NCBI GenBank assembly: GCA_964483175.1
Contig: CAZAAT010000026.1
Coordinates: 1 to 28,937, forward strand
Direction: 5' to 3'
DNA length: 28,937 nt
From: JAAYHC01 sp964483175
GTDB taxonomy: Bacteria > Bacillota > UBA5301
Positions 15,734-24,460 of this stretch are shown piece after piece. Below the pieces are notes generated by a model that made no database searches, was not told the DNA's origin, and saw only the letters and a program-made list of their open reading frames with translations. The position numbers were made by a program, and so were the translations under genes. Each line of letters starts with the position of its first letter. Position 1 is the stretch's first letter.

Positions 15734-16626
15734 TGGTCTCCTCCTAGTCTAGCCCAATAAGCAACCCAATTCTCTTTCTCAACTTTTTTTATTATTTGAT
15801 ACCCCTGTTGGGCCAGTGAGTCTTTGACCTGAGCAGATTTCCCGGCAACGATGCCGGAGGTAATCAAGGTAGCTCCGGGATTGGATAACTTAACAAAGAT
15901 CGGTGCTAAATCGCAGATAACATCCGCTAAAATATTGGCGACAATTAGCGAAAAACCATCTTCCTCAAGCTCAGCAGGGTCTGCGCACCGGATATTTGCT
16001 TGGACCCCATTTGTCATTAGATTAGCTTTAGCCACCTCTACTGCAATCGGATCAATATCACAAGCTACCAAGTCGGTGAAGCCAAGCCGTGAAAGGGCGA
16101 TAGTTAAAATGCCGCTGCCCGTCCCGGCATCAAGGGCACTACCAAATACCTGTACCTCTTCTAATAATTCAAGGCAGAGTTGAGTCGTCGGGTGTAGCCC
16201 GGTGCCAAATGCTTGCCCGGGGCGGAGGCAGATGGGGAGCCTGTCAGAGATTGTCGTCCCGGGTTTCTCTGGATAGATCACCCATCTCTGGCCGACAAGG
16301 AGCTCGGTAAAGCCGATTGAATCCGTGTTGAGCCACTCTCCATCGGAAATCTCCCTGACTTTGACCGCCTCAGCGCCAACCAGTTCTTGGATCTGCCTGA
16401 GCACGTTTTTTCCTTGTTCATTAGCTAGCCAATAACCGATTAATGAACAATTCCCACTCTGTACACCTAGCTCCGGGCGACATTCTTCGGGAAGTTCTGC
16501 GTGCAGCGATAACAAAGCGCCGGGGTCACATTCCTGGACTCCCCCGGCACCTAATTCTAACATCCGATTAAGAATAAGCTCCCGGTTATCCGAGTCGACC
16601 CGGACTGTAATCTCCAACCACTGCAT
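15730..16626 (-). CDS. prmA: ribosomal protein L11 methyltransferase
   Basis: PrmA trimethylates lysines and the N-terminus of ribosomal protein L11 using SAM. The protein has 298 residues. An N-terminal L11-binding domain (WLEITVRVDSDNRELILN) precedes a Rossmann methyltransferase domain with the SAM motif LDAGTGSGILTIALSRLG, then ACDIDPIAVEVAKAN and VANILADVI. A GTG one codon upstream is possible; ATG 16626 has GGGGGAGG seven bases away and overlaps the dnaJ stop by one base (TGATG). Its close coupling to dnaJ puts it under heat-shock control. Confidence 0.96.
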   Translation of the reverse strand: MQWLEITVRVDSDNRELILNRMLELGAGGVQECDPGALLSLHAELPEECRPELGVQSGNCSLIGYWLANEQGKNVLRQIQELVGAEAVKVREISDGEWLNTDSIGFTELLVGQRWVIYPEKPGTTISDRLPICLRPGQAFGTGLHPTTQLCLELLEEVQVFGSALDAGTGSGILTIALSRLGFTDLVACDIDPIAVEVAKANLMTNGVQANIRCADPAELEEDGFSLIVANILADVICDLAPIFVKLSNPGATLITSGIVAGKSAQVKDSLAQQGYQIIKKVEKENWVAYWARLGGDQ

Positions 16627-17777
16627 CACCGTGCCTCCCCCGGATTGCGGAATGCATCCTTAACTTTGTTAAAAAAGCTCTTATCCTCCGGTTCCAGAAG
16701 GTCCTCCCCCGAAGCCTCCGCAAAAGCCCGCAATAGTTTGCGCTGCTGATCGGTGAGTTTGATCGGAGTAACAACCTTAACCTGAATATGCTGATCCCCT
16801 TTGCGAAAACCCCGCAGATCTGGGATGCCCTTTTCCCGCAGCCGGAATACCGCTCCGGTCTGGGTGCCTTCTGGGATATTAATTTTTGTTTCGCCATCTA
16901 AGGTTGGAACCTTAATAACACTGCCTAAAGCGGCTTGCACAAAGCTGATCGGAACCTCAAGATAAATATTGTTACCGTCTCGCGTGAAAACCTTATGCGG
17001 TTTCACCGCGATGAAAACATATAGATCTCCAGGTGGTCCGCCTCTACTACCGGCATCGCCCTCTCCAGCGACCCGTAACCGATGTCCGGTGTCAACACCA
17101 GGCGGAATTTTAATGGTCAGTTTTTTCTGGTTCCGCACCCGGCCCGAACCACGACATTTTTTACAGGGAGTTTCGACTGTCTTACCTTCCCCGCGACAAG
17201 CCGGACAAGTCCGTACTGAAGTAAAATGGCCAAAAGCCGTACGTTGAACATTGGTAACTTGGCCGCTGCCACCGCAGCTCGAACAAGTTTTGATCGGTGT
17301 ACCTGGCTCGGCCTGATTGCCATGGCAGTGTGGACAGGTTTCATCCCGCACTATCTCAATTTTCTTTTCCGCGCCAAAAGCGGCTTCCTCTAGGGTAATC
17401 TCCAAGTCATAACGGAGATCATCGCCTTTGCGAGGCCCCTGGCGGGAGCTGGTATCCCGCATCCCGCCCATGCCCCCGCCAAAAAAGGCATCAAAAATAT
17501 CACTGAAATCAAAGTCAACGCCACCGAAGCCACCCGGCCCGGCACCAGCATTATCAAAGGCGCTATGACCGAACTGATCGTACTTGGCCCTGGAATCCGC
17601 ATCGCCAAGTACTTGGTAAGCCTCGGCAATCTCCTTAAACTTATCTTCGGCCGCGGGATCATCCTTATTAACATCTGGGTGATATTTCCGAGCCAATTTG
17701 CGATAAGCCTTTTTAATCTCATCCGCCGAGGCAGTACGATCTACACCCAATACCTCGTAATAATCACGTTTACCCAA
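16626..17777 (-). CDS. dnaJ: chaperone DnaJ (Hsp40)
   Basis: Co-chaperone that stimulates DnaK ATPase and delivers unfolded substrates. It has 383 residues. The J domain carries HPD at 33-35 and is followed by a Gly/Phe-rich linker (about 75-110). The zinc domain has four CXXC repeats: CPHCHGNQ, CSSCGGSG, CPACRGEG and CKKCRGSG. The first has lost the final Gly of CXXCXGXG, a minor oddity. C-terminal peptide-binding domains complete it. The start is a TTG with only a weak GGATGG site, 20 bases after dnaK; no ATG fits. Weak initiation would keep DnaJ below DnaK, as is usual. Confidence 0.98.
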   Translation of the reverse strand: MGKRDYYEVLGVDRTASADEIKKAYRKLARKYHPDVNKDDPAAEDKFKEIAEAYQVLGDADSRAKYDQFGHSAFDNAGAGPGGFGGVDFDFSDIFDAFFGGGMGGMRDTSSRQGPRKGDDLRYDLEITLEEAAFGAEKKIEIVRDETCPHCHGNQAEPGTPIKTCSSCGGSGQVTNVQRTAFGHFTSVRTCPACRGEGKTVETPCKKCRGSGRVRNQKKLTIKIPPGVDTGHRLRVAGEGDAGSRGGPPGDLYVFIAVKPHKVFTRDGNNIYLEVPISFVQAALGSVIKVPTLDGETKINIPEGTQTGAVFRLREKGIPDLRGFRKGDQHIQVKVVTPIKLTDQQRKLLRAFAEASGEDLLEPEDKSFFNKVKDAFRNPGEAR

Positions 17778-17797
17778 AGACTAGCACCATCCAAACG

Positions 17798-19627
17798 CTA
17801 TTTATCTTCATCAACTACATCAGCATCGTATACGTTATCGTCGGCACCTGTTCCTGCCTGCGACTGGTCTTGTTCACCCGCAGGCTCTTGGGGGGCTGCC
17901 GCTTGGTAAGCTTTAGAGGTCGCTGCGTAGATCGCTTCGGTAAGCGCTTCGGTCTTTGCTTTAATGGCTTCGATATCCTCTCCGCCTAAGGCATCCTGCA
18001 GTTCTTTCTTAGCAGTCTCGATCTTTTGTTTGTCAGCCTCGTCAAGCTTATCACCGATCTCTTTGAGGGTCTTATCGGCATTATAGATTAACTGGTCGGC
18101 GTTGTTTCTGGTCTCAACCTCTTCACGGCGTTTTTTATCTTCCTCTTCGTGGGCCTGAGCATCCTTAACCATTCTCTCAATATCCTGATCAGATAGGGTA
18201 CTGCGAGATTGGATGGTGATGTTCTGTTCCTTGCCGGTACCTAAATCTTTGGCTGAGACGTTGACTATTCCGTTAACGTCGATTTTAAAAGTAACCTCAA
18301 TCTGGGGAACCCCACGCGGAGCTGGCGGTATCCCACTTAGCTGAAACCGACCCAAGGTGACATTATCCTTAGCCATGCTTCGCTCGCCCTGGAGAACATG
18401 GATATCTACTGCGGTCTGGCCATCGGCTGCAGTTGAGAAAATCTGCGTCTTTTCAGTCGGAATCGTGGTATTGCGCTCGATCAACTTGGTGAACACACCG
18501 CCCAGAGTCTCTAAACCCAAAGAAAGCGGGGTTACATCAAGTAACACGATATCTTTAACCTCGCCGGCGAGAACACCACCCTGAATAGCAGCGCCGACGG
18601 CAACGACTTCGTCAGGGTTGACGCCCTTATGAGGCTCTTTGCCAATAAGGTTCTTGATAGCCTCCTGAACCGCGGGAATCCGTGAAGAGCCGCCAACCAA
18701 AATGACCTTGTCGACCTCGCCCGGCGAGATACCGGCATCTTGCAGGGCCCGTTTGGTTGGCCCGATTGTGGCTTCAACCAGATCCGCGGTGAGCTCATTA
18801 AATTTGGCCCGAGTCAGTGTCATTTCCAAATGCTTGGGACCACTGGCATCCATGGTAATAAACGGCAAGCTGATGTTGGTACTCATCAATCCGGAAAGCT
18901 CTATTTTCGCCTTTTCCGCGGCCTCTTTCAGACGCTGGGCGGCGGTGCGGTCATTCATCAGGTCAATACCCTGATCTTTCTTATACTCGGCAACCATCCA
19001 CTTGACGATGCGGTCATCAAAGTCATCTCCACCTAGCCGGTTGTTACCGCTGGTAGCTTTGACCTCAAAGACACCGTCACCGATTTCAAGCAAGGAAACA
19101 TCAAAAGTACCACCGCCGAGATCAAAAACCAAAATGGTTTGGTCTCCCTCTTTGTCAAGGCCATAAGCTAAGGCTGCAGCCGTTGGCTCATTAATAATGC
19201 GTAAGACTTCGAGCCCGGCGATCTTCCCTGCATCCTTGGTCGCCTGTCGCTGTGCGTCGGTAAAATAAGCGGGAACTGTGATAACCGCTTTGGTTACAGT
19301 TTCACCTAAATAGGCCTCAGCATCTCTTTTCAGCTTTTGTAAGACAAAGGCAGAAATCTGCTCTGGTGTATATGTCTTATCATCGATTTTGACTTTATGG
19401 TCAGTGCCCATTTGGCGCTTAATCGACATTACAGTGCGATCTGGATTCGTGACCGCCTGGCGTTTGGCTATTGTGCCGACCATTAATTCGCCCTCTTTCG
19501 AGAATGCGACAATCGAAGGTGTAGTACGGCCACCTTCGGCATTGGCGATGACTGTTGGCTCCCCGCCTTCCATAACTGCAACCACTGAGTTTGTGGTGCC
19601 TAAATCAATTCCTACAACTTTGCTCAT
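17798..19627 (-). CDS. dnaK: chaperone DnaK (Hsp70)
   Basis: Main Hsp70 chaperone, 609 residues, the length of Gram-positive DnaK proteins, which lack the roughly 24-residue insertion of proteobacterial ones. The ATPase domain shows GIDLGTTNSVVAVMEGG, VFDLGGGTFDVSLLEIG and VGGSSRIPAVQE. The substrate domain has VTPLSLGLETLGG and GIPPAPRGVPQIEVTF. The C-terminus ends in an acidic tail (YDADVVDEDK). The ATG overlaps the grpE stop (ATGA). It is the third gene of the CIRCE-controlled operon. Confidence 0.99.
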   Translation of the reverse strand: MSKVVGIDLGTTNSVVAVMEGGEPTVIANAEGGRTTPSIVAFSKEGELMVGTIAKRQAVTNPDRTVMSIKRQMGTDHKVKIDDKTYTPEQISAFVLQKLKRDAEAYLGETVTKAVITVPAYFTDAQRQATKDAGKIAGLEVLRIINEPTAAALAYGLDKEGDQTILVFDLGGGTFDVSLLEIGDGVFEVKATSGNNRLGGDDFDDRIVKWMVAEYKKDQGIDLMNDRTAAQRLKEAAEKAKIELSGLMSTNISLPFITMDASGPKHLEMTLTRAKFNELTADLVEATIGPTKRALQDAGISPGEVDKVILVGGSSRIPAVQEAIKNLIGKEPHKGVNPDEVVAVGAAIQGGVLAGEVKDIVLLDVTPLSLGLETLGGVFTKLIERNTTIPTEKTQIFSTAADGQTAVDIHVLQGERSMAKDNVTLGRFQLSGIPPAPRGVPQIEVTFKIDVNGIVNVSAKDLGTGKEQNITIQSRSTLSDQDIERMVKDAQAHEEEDKKRREEVETRNNADQLIYNADKTLKEIGDKLDEADKQKIETAKKELQDALGGEDIEAIKAKTEALTEAIYAATSKAYQAAAPQEPAGEQDQSQAGTGADDNVYDADVVDEDK

Positions 19628-20202
19628 TTATCCTCATTGCCTCCTTGTGAACTGCCAGAATTTATAGCAACCTGAACCATGCTTGGACGCAACACTCTTC
19701 CTTTACGTTGATAGCCGGTTTGCAGCTCAGCTATCACCGTATCGGCAGGAAACTCCGTGGTTTCCAAATGCATCACAGCATGGTGCAGGTTAGGATCAAA
19801 GAGAGTGTTCATCGCTTCAATCGGGGTAACTTCAAACTGCGCTAGAAGTTGGGTTAACTGATCATTAATCATCTCCACTCCTTTAAGTAAAGATGAGTAA
19901 TCACTGGACTCATGGGCCGCCTTAACCGCCCGTGTAAGATTGTCGGCGATCGCAAATAAAGCCGTGACAACCTCCTCAATCCCACGATCCCGTTCCTCTA
20001 AGCGTTCACGGCTTACCCTCTTGCGATAATTATCAAAATCAGCTTGGAGTCTGATAAAACGATTTTTCCACTCTTCAGCTTCTTGCTTGATCTGCTCAAC
20101 AGAAGCCTCAGCAAGCTGAACCTCTGTCTCCTCCAGAGACCCCTCAGACTCATTGTCTAGCTCTGCTGTAACCTCAGGGTCCTTGTGATCCATCTCCTCC
20201 AA
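19624..20202 (-). CDS. grpE: nucleotide exchange factor GrpE
   Basis: Exchanges ADP for ATP on DnaK. The protein has 192 residues: an acidic N-terminus, a long coiled-coil helix (about 33-85, RFIRLQADFDNYRKRV) and a C-terminal beta domain with the signature GYQRKGRVLRPSMVQVA. The first start is a TTG at 20202 with GGGAGG eight bases ahead; ATG 20193, three codons later, has GGAGG only two bases away and is less likely. The gene follows hrcA after 90 bases that hold a stem-loop, and overlaps dnaK at its end. Confidence 0.97.
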   Translation of the reverse strand: MEEMDHKDPEVTAELDNESEGSLEETEVQLAEASVEQIKQEAEEWKNRFIRLQADFDNYRKRVSRERLEERDRGIEEVVTALFAIADNLTRAVKAAHESSDYSSLLKGVEMINDQLTQLLAQFEVTPIEAMNTLFDPNLHHAVMHLETTEFPADTVIAELQTGYQRKGRVLRPSMVQVAINSGSSQGGNEDK

Positions 20203-20228
20203 CTCATCTACCTCCCTGCGAGTGAAAT

Positions 20229-20250
20229 ACCGCTACCAAATGGTAACGGT
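20229..20250 (-). repeat. stem-loop between hrcA and grpE
   Basis: On the minus strand, ACCGTTACC and GGTAGCGGT can form a nine-base-pair stem with one G-U pair around a four-base loop (ATTT). There is no T-run after it, so it is not a normal terminator. In Bacillus subtilis the dnaK operon message is cut between hrcA and grpE, with a stem-loop that stabilises the downstream part. This could be the counterpart here; that link is inference. Confidence 0.6.
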
Positions 20251-20292
20251 TAGCGACCTAGCAAAACATGTTGTGGACTTATAGGCATATCT

Positions 20293-21315
20293 CTAGACCA
20301 CATCCTCAAGCAATTCGCTCAGTACGTCAGCAAAAAGGTTGACTGTTGCTGTAGCTCTTGCGTAATCGAGGCGAGTGGGCCCAAATACACCAATCGTGCC
20401 GATAATTTCACCATTATATTCATATGTAGCCGTTACTAGGCTGCATTCTTGGAACTCATCAACCCTATTTTCTTTGCCGATCCGCACTTTAAGTCCGCTA
20501 GATTTAGCATCATCCGAAAGCACATCCAATAGTATCCCCTTGCCTTCGACGGCTCGCAAAAACGACTTGACTTTGTTGATATCCATAAACTCAGGGTGAT
20601 CTAGGATATGAGCCGTGCCTTCGATCAAGACCTGATCGCCTTTGAGGCTGCGTTTGGCAAAAAGCAGTTCGAGCAGCTCTTCTGCCAATACCTTATCTGG
20701 GATCAGGTTCTTAGTTGCCTGATATAAACTTGGATTAATCTCGCTAAGATCTTTGCCGCGCAAGACAGCACTCAGCGATACACCTAAACTGGTCAACTCA
20801 GCATGATTTAAGGGGACTCCCATCTCAACGGTAGCATTCTCAATAAAATTGGGTTCAGTTACCAAAACCGCAAAGGCATGATGGTCATCCATACTGATCA
20901 AGCCAAGATTTTTAAAGATCCGTTTGGACTGGATAGGTGCGATCATAACCGAAGTATATTGGGTCATTGTTGATAGCAGCTGGACCGCATTATGTAGAAT
21001 GTTATCAATCTCTTGGCCGGTCAATGATAAGCCGGCCCGCACCGAACCTGCTTGGTCATCGGTGATAACTGCCGGTTCCATTAAAACATCCACATAAAAA
21101 CGATATCCCAAATCAGAGGGGATCCGTCCGGCCGAAGTATGTGGCTGTTGGAGATATCCCGCCTCCTCCAACTCATACATTTCATTGCGAATGGTCGCTG
21201 GACTTACTCCCAAATTATATTTACGGGCAATCGTACGTGAGCCTACCGGCTCTGCGGTAGTAATATAGTCGAGAATTATCGCCTGTAAAATTTGCTTTTG
21301 TCTCTCGTTAAACAT
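20293..21315 (-). CDS. hrcA: heat-inducible transcription repressor HrcA
   Basis: Repressor that binds CIRCE and shuts off the dnaK operon when GroEL is free. It has 340 residues. The N-terminal winged helix shows ILDYITTAEPVGSRTIARKY and VSPATIRNEMYELEEAGYLQ, then TSAGRIPSDLGYRFYVD, all family hallmarks. The C-terminal GAF-like domain ends in GVFGPTRLDYARATATVN. A GTG at 21324 is possible, but ATG 21315 has GGGGGTG at suitable spacing and gives the usual N-terminus (FNERQKQIL). It is the first gene after CIRCE, so it regulates itself. Confidence 0.97.
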   Translation of the reverse strand: MFNERQKQILQAIILDYITTAEPVGSRTIARKYNLGVSPATIRNEMYELEEAGYLQQPHTSAGRIPSDLGYRFYVDVLMEPAVITDDQAGSVRAGLSLTGQEIDNILHNAVQLLSTMTQYTSVMIAPIQSKRIFKNLGLISMDDHHAFAVLVTEPNFIENATVEMGVPLNHAELTSLGVSLSAVLRGKDLSEINPSLYQATKNLIPDKVLAEELLELLFAKRSLKGDQVLIEGTAHILDHPEFMDINKVKSFLRAVEGKGILLDVLSDDAKSSGLKVRIGKENRVDEFQECSLVTATYEYNGEIIGTIGVFGPTRLDYARATATVNLFADVLSELLEDVV

Positions 21316-21364
21316 ACCGAACACCCCCGTAGGTGACCGGGTCCCTCCGTTGATACTCTCCTTA

Positions 21365-21391
21365 TTAGCACTCGACTCTTGTGAGTGCTAA
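21365..21391 (-). promoter_or_regulatory. CIRCE operator (HrcA binding site)
   Basis: A perfect CIRCE inverted repeat, TTAGCACTC, nine bases, GAGTGCTAA. It lies between the sigma-A promoter and hrcA, so HrcA bound here blocks transcription of the whole hrcA-grpE-dnaK-dnaJ-prmA-rsmE-mtaB-HIT run. Confidence 0.98.
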
Positions 21392-21395
21392 ATTT

Positions 21396-21424
21396 AAAAT
21401 AACATTCTGCCCTATCTTTGTCAA
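21396..21424 (-). promoter_or_regulatory. sigma-A promoter of the hrcA-dnaK operon
   Basis: On the minus strand, TTGACA (21424-21419) is separated by 17 bases from TATTTT (21401-21396). The -35 is perfect and the -10 matches at four of six positions. CIRCE begins five bases further on, where the start point is expected. The -35 lies only ten bases from the hemW stop, so hemW read-through would also enter the operon. Confidence 0.75.
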
Positions 21425-21433
21425 GAATGGGAA

Positions 21434-22591
21434 TTAGGGTACAAAAGTTAAGAAAATGCGGTTAGACAAGGACATGCCCGACTCGGTCAACCCGATAGTC
21501 TGGCCCTGCCTCCAAATTAGACCCATTTGCTGATAGCCATTGAGCTTTTCTCCATACCGTCGCCAAAATTCGGCGGCCGACATCCCCGGGATAGTATCCA
21601 TGTTTAACCCATACTTTGTTCGCAAGGCTAGGATAATCCGTTCAAAGGCTAATTGCTCCTTTGTCAACTTCTCGGAGAACTCGGCAGCCGGAAATTTCTT
21701 GTGCATCTGGCCGCCGCGAACTGCCGCGGTATATACCCAGGGATCGGCGATATTACGATAACGATACCCCTCAAAAAAGCCAGCTGCCCCTGCACCAACC
21801 CCCAAATACGGTTGATAGAGCCAATAACCGAGGTTATGGCGGCTTTCCTTTCCTGGTTTAGCCCAGTTTGAGATCTCATAATGAATGTAGTCTGTCGGAT
21901 ACAACCGGTCACAGGCATGCTCCCAATGATCAGCCTGGATATCAGTGTTAACCCCTTTAGCAAAGCCCTGTTCAACCAGGCGGGCTAGCGGAGTGCCCTC
22001 TTCAACTTGTAATGAATAGAGTGAGAGGTGCTCCGGCTCATAACTAAGAACTGTTTCTAGATCGGTCTGCCATCGCACGTCAGAATCATCAAGCACCCCG
22101 TAAATTAAATCAAGCGACAAATTATCTGTGCCTTCACGTAGCATCCTCACCGCTTGGTGAGCCTGCTCTGCCGAGTGGGCCCGGCCCAATTTGGCTAGGG
22201 TAGCATCATCAAAGCTTTGCACTCCCAAGCTAAACCGATTAATACCGGCTTTTTTGAGGCCGCGCAAGATATCGTCTGTACAATCTAGCGGATTCAGTTC
22301 AACAGTTTTTTCGCACTCCGGGGCAAATGAAAAATATTTGGCAATGGACTCCATGATTAGAACTAGGCGAGAGGTATCTAGCAACGGCGGGGTGCCCCCG
22401 CCAAGATAGACCGAAGTGACCTCCTGCTGATTCGAGGATAAACCGGCCAAGTGTTTCAGCTCATATTCAATGGCCAACACATACAAGTCCAAATCTGATT
22501 CGCTGAACCGGTTAAGTGGATAGGAATTAAAATCGCAGTAATAACACTTAGCTCGGCAAACCGGAATATGCACATACAAACCAATGCCCAT
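21434..22591 (-). CDS. hemW: radical SAM haem chaperone HemW
   Basis: HemW binds haem and inserts it into respiratory enzymes; it was formerly annotated as oxygen-independent coproporphyrinogen oxidase (HemN). The protein has 385 residues. The radical-SAM cluster motif is CRAKCYYC at 12-19, followed by DFNS, the pattern of HemW-type proteins. Other family signs are YLGGGTPPLLD, ELNPLDCTDDILRGLKKAGINR, SLGVQSFDDATLAKLGRAH and the HNLGYWLYQPYLGVGAGA segment. The ATG is two bases after lepA, with a weak GGACG site. lepA-hemW-hrcA is the conserved order. Confidence 0.93.
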   Translation of the reverse strand: MGIGLYVHIPVCRAKCYYCDFNSYPLNRFSESDLDLYVLAIEYELKHLAGLSSNQQEVTSVYLGGGTPPLLDTSRLVLIMESIAKYFSFAPECEKTVELNPLDCTDDILRGLKKAGINRFSLGVQSFDDATLAKLGRAHSAEQAHQAVRMLREGTDNLSLDLIYGVLDDSDVRWQTDLETVLSYEPEHLSLYSLQVEEGTPLARLVEQGFAKGVNTDIQADHWEHACDRLYPTDYIHYEISNWAKPGKESRHNLGYWLYQPYLGVGAGAAGFFEGYRYRNIADPWVYTAAVRGGQMHKKFPAAEFSEKLTKEQLAFERIILALRTKYGLNMDTIPGMSAAEFWRRYGEKLNGYQQMGLIWRQGQTIGLTESGMSLSNRIFLTFVP

Positions 22592-22593
22592 AA

Positions 22594-24387
22594 TTAATCG
22601 TCCGTTTGCAGCACCGCCATGAAGGCCTCCTGAGGTATTTCCACATTACCGAGAGCCTTCATCCGCCGCTTACCTTCCTTTTGTTTTTCTAATAATTTCC
22701 GTTTACGGGAAATATCTCCTCCGTAGCACTTAGCCAAGACATCTTTACGCAGAGCCCGGATCGTTTCTCTAGCAACAATTTTATTCCCGATAGCAGCTTG
22801 AATCGGAACTTCAAACATTTGACTGGGGATGATTTCCTTAAGTTTTTTGGCTAATTCCCGCCCTCTAGCGTAGGCCTTATCCTGATGAACAATGATACTT
22901 AAGGCATCTACCGGCTTGGCGTTAACTAAAATATCTAACTTAACAAGTTTAGACTCCTTATACCCGCTGAACTGATAATCAAAAGAAGCGTACCCCTTGG
23001 TCCGAGACTTAAGTTTATCAAAGAAGTCCATTAAAATCTCGCTCAACGGAAGGTCGTAGACCAACCTCACCCTAGTCGTGTCAAGGTACTCCATGGTCTG
23101 GAAAATCCCTCGCTTCTCTTGGGCAAGTTCCATTACCGGCCCGACGAACTCTTGAGGAACAATAATTGAACCATTGACATACGGTTCAAAGATAGCCTCA
23201 ATTTCCTGGGGTTTTGGCAATAAAGCAGGGTTTTCAACCCAGAGCTCTTCGCCACTGGTCTTTTGAACCTGGTAGCGGACGCTCGGTGCGGTAGTAATCA
23301 GTTCTAAGTTATATTCTCGCTCCAGCCGCTCTTGGATGATTTCCATGTGCAAAAGCCCTAAAAAGCCGCACCGAAATCCAAATCCGAGGGCTACAGAACT
23401 TTCCGGCTCAAACTCAAGGGCGGCATCATTAAGTTGGAGCTTCTCCAAAGCCTCACGCAGAGCACCAAAGGCATCATTATCTACGGGGTACAAACCCGAA
23501 AAGACCATCGGGGTCGCCTTGCGATAGCCTGGCAAAGGTTCGGATGCCGGTCGTTCAGTTAAAGTAATGGTATCCCCAACCTGGACATCCTTGACGTTTT
23601 TCACGCCCGAGATAACACAGCCGACCTCCCCAGCCTCCAGGGAATCTACGGAAAGCAGTTTGGGCCGAAAAACCCCTAAGCCGTCGACCCCGAAACTCTT
23701 ATGTGAAGCCATAAAAGTGATTTGATCGCCGACTTTAACCCGTCCCTGGATAATCCGCACGTAAGCGATAACCCCCCGATACGGATCATAGCTGGAATCA
23801 AAGATCAGGGCCTTTAGGGGTCCATCTTCTTCACCGGCTGGAGGTGGAATCCGCTCTACCACCGCCTCCAAAATATCTTCGATGCCCTCTCCGGTTTTGG
23901 CGCTGGCCAAAATAGCTTCGTCCGGGTCGAGGCCAATCTCTTCTAGCTCGCGTTTAATCCGCTCAGGGTCCGCGCTAGGTAGATCGATCTTGTTTATCAC
24001 CGGGATAATTTCCAGGTCATTCTCGAGCGCTAAATATAAATTGGCCAAAGTTTGAGCTTCAACACCCTGTGAAGCGTCTACTACCAATAAAGCCCCTTCA
24101 CAAGCCGCCAATGATCGGGAGACCTCGTAGGAAAAGTCTACGTGCCCGGGTGTATCAATCAAGTTCAGAATGTACTCCTGCCCATCTCTGGCCGTATATG
24201 TCAGGCGTACCGCCTGCATCTTGATGGTAATTCCTCGCTCACGTTCAAGATCCATGCTGTCTAGTAGTTGGGACATCATCTCACGTTCGCTGACAGTGCC
24301 GGTATCTTCGAGAATTCGATCGGCCAATGTTGATTTGCCATGATCGATATGAGCAATAATACAAAAATTACGGATTTTTGACTGCAT
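22594..24387 (-). CDS. lepA: elongation factor 4 (LepA)
   Basis: A ribosome-dependent GTPase linked to 30S biogenesis and back-translocation. It has 597 residues, the normal length. Motifs are AHIDHGKST at 12-20, RGITIKMQAV (switch I), DTPGHVDFSYEV (G3) and NKIDLP (G4). The LepA-specific C-terminal domain ends with KAYARGRELAKKLKEIIP and the tail GGDISRKRKLLEKQKEGKRR. The ATG is weakly supported by a distant AGGATGGG, but the N-terminus is canonical. It lies between murJ and hemW. Confidence 0.99.
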   Translation of the reverse strand: MQSKIRNFCIIAHIDHGKSTLADRILEDTGTVSEREMMSQLLDSMDLERERGITIKMQAVRLTYTARDGQEYILNLIDTPGHVDFSYEVSRSLAACEGALLVVDASQGVEAQTLANLYLALENDLEIIPVINKIDLPSADPERIKRELEEIGLDPDEAILASAKTGEGIEDILEAVVERIPPPAGEEDGPLKALIFDSSYDPYRGVIAYVRIIQGRVKVGDQITFMASHKSFGVDGLGVFRPKLLSVDSLEAGEVGCVISGVKNVKDVQVGDTITLTERPASEPLPGYRKATPMVFSGLYPVDNDAFGALREALEKLQLNDAALEFEPESSVALGFGFRCGFLGLLHMEIIQERLEREYNLELITTAPSVRYQVQKTSGEELWVENPALLPKPQEIEAIFEPYVNGSIIVPQEFVGPVMELAQEKRGIFQTMEYLDTTRVRLVYDLPLSEILMDFFDKLKSRTKGYASFDYQFSGYKESKLVKLDILVNAKPVDALSIIVHQDKAYARGRELAKKLKEIIPSQMFEVPIQAAIGNKIVARETIRALRKDVLAKCYGGDISRKRKLLEKQKEGKRRMKALGNVEIPQEAFMAVLQTDD

Positions 24388-24431
24388 ATTAAGGTAATAC
24401 CCATCCTATCTGTTAGAGTGATCTACTATTC

Positions 24432-24460
24432 ACTATATAAAATATTGGTCAAACCTTCAA
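24432..24460 (-). promoter_or_regulatory. possible sigma-A promoter of lepA-hemW
   Basis: On the minus strand, TTGAAG (24460-24455) is separated by 17 bases from TATAGT (24437-24432). The -10 matches five of six and the -35 four of six positions. It overlaps the murJ stop codon and would give a leader of about 40 bases before lepA. Confidence 0.45.

Noticed and set aside
18357..19036. Plus-strand open frames opposite dnaK
   Set aside because: They are codon-bias shadows of dnaK; none has a start context or recognisable domain.
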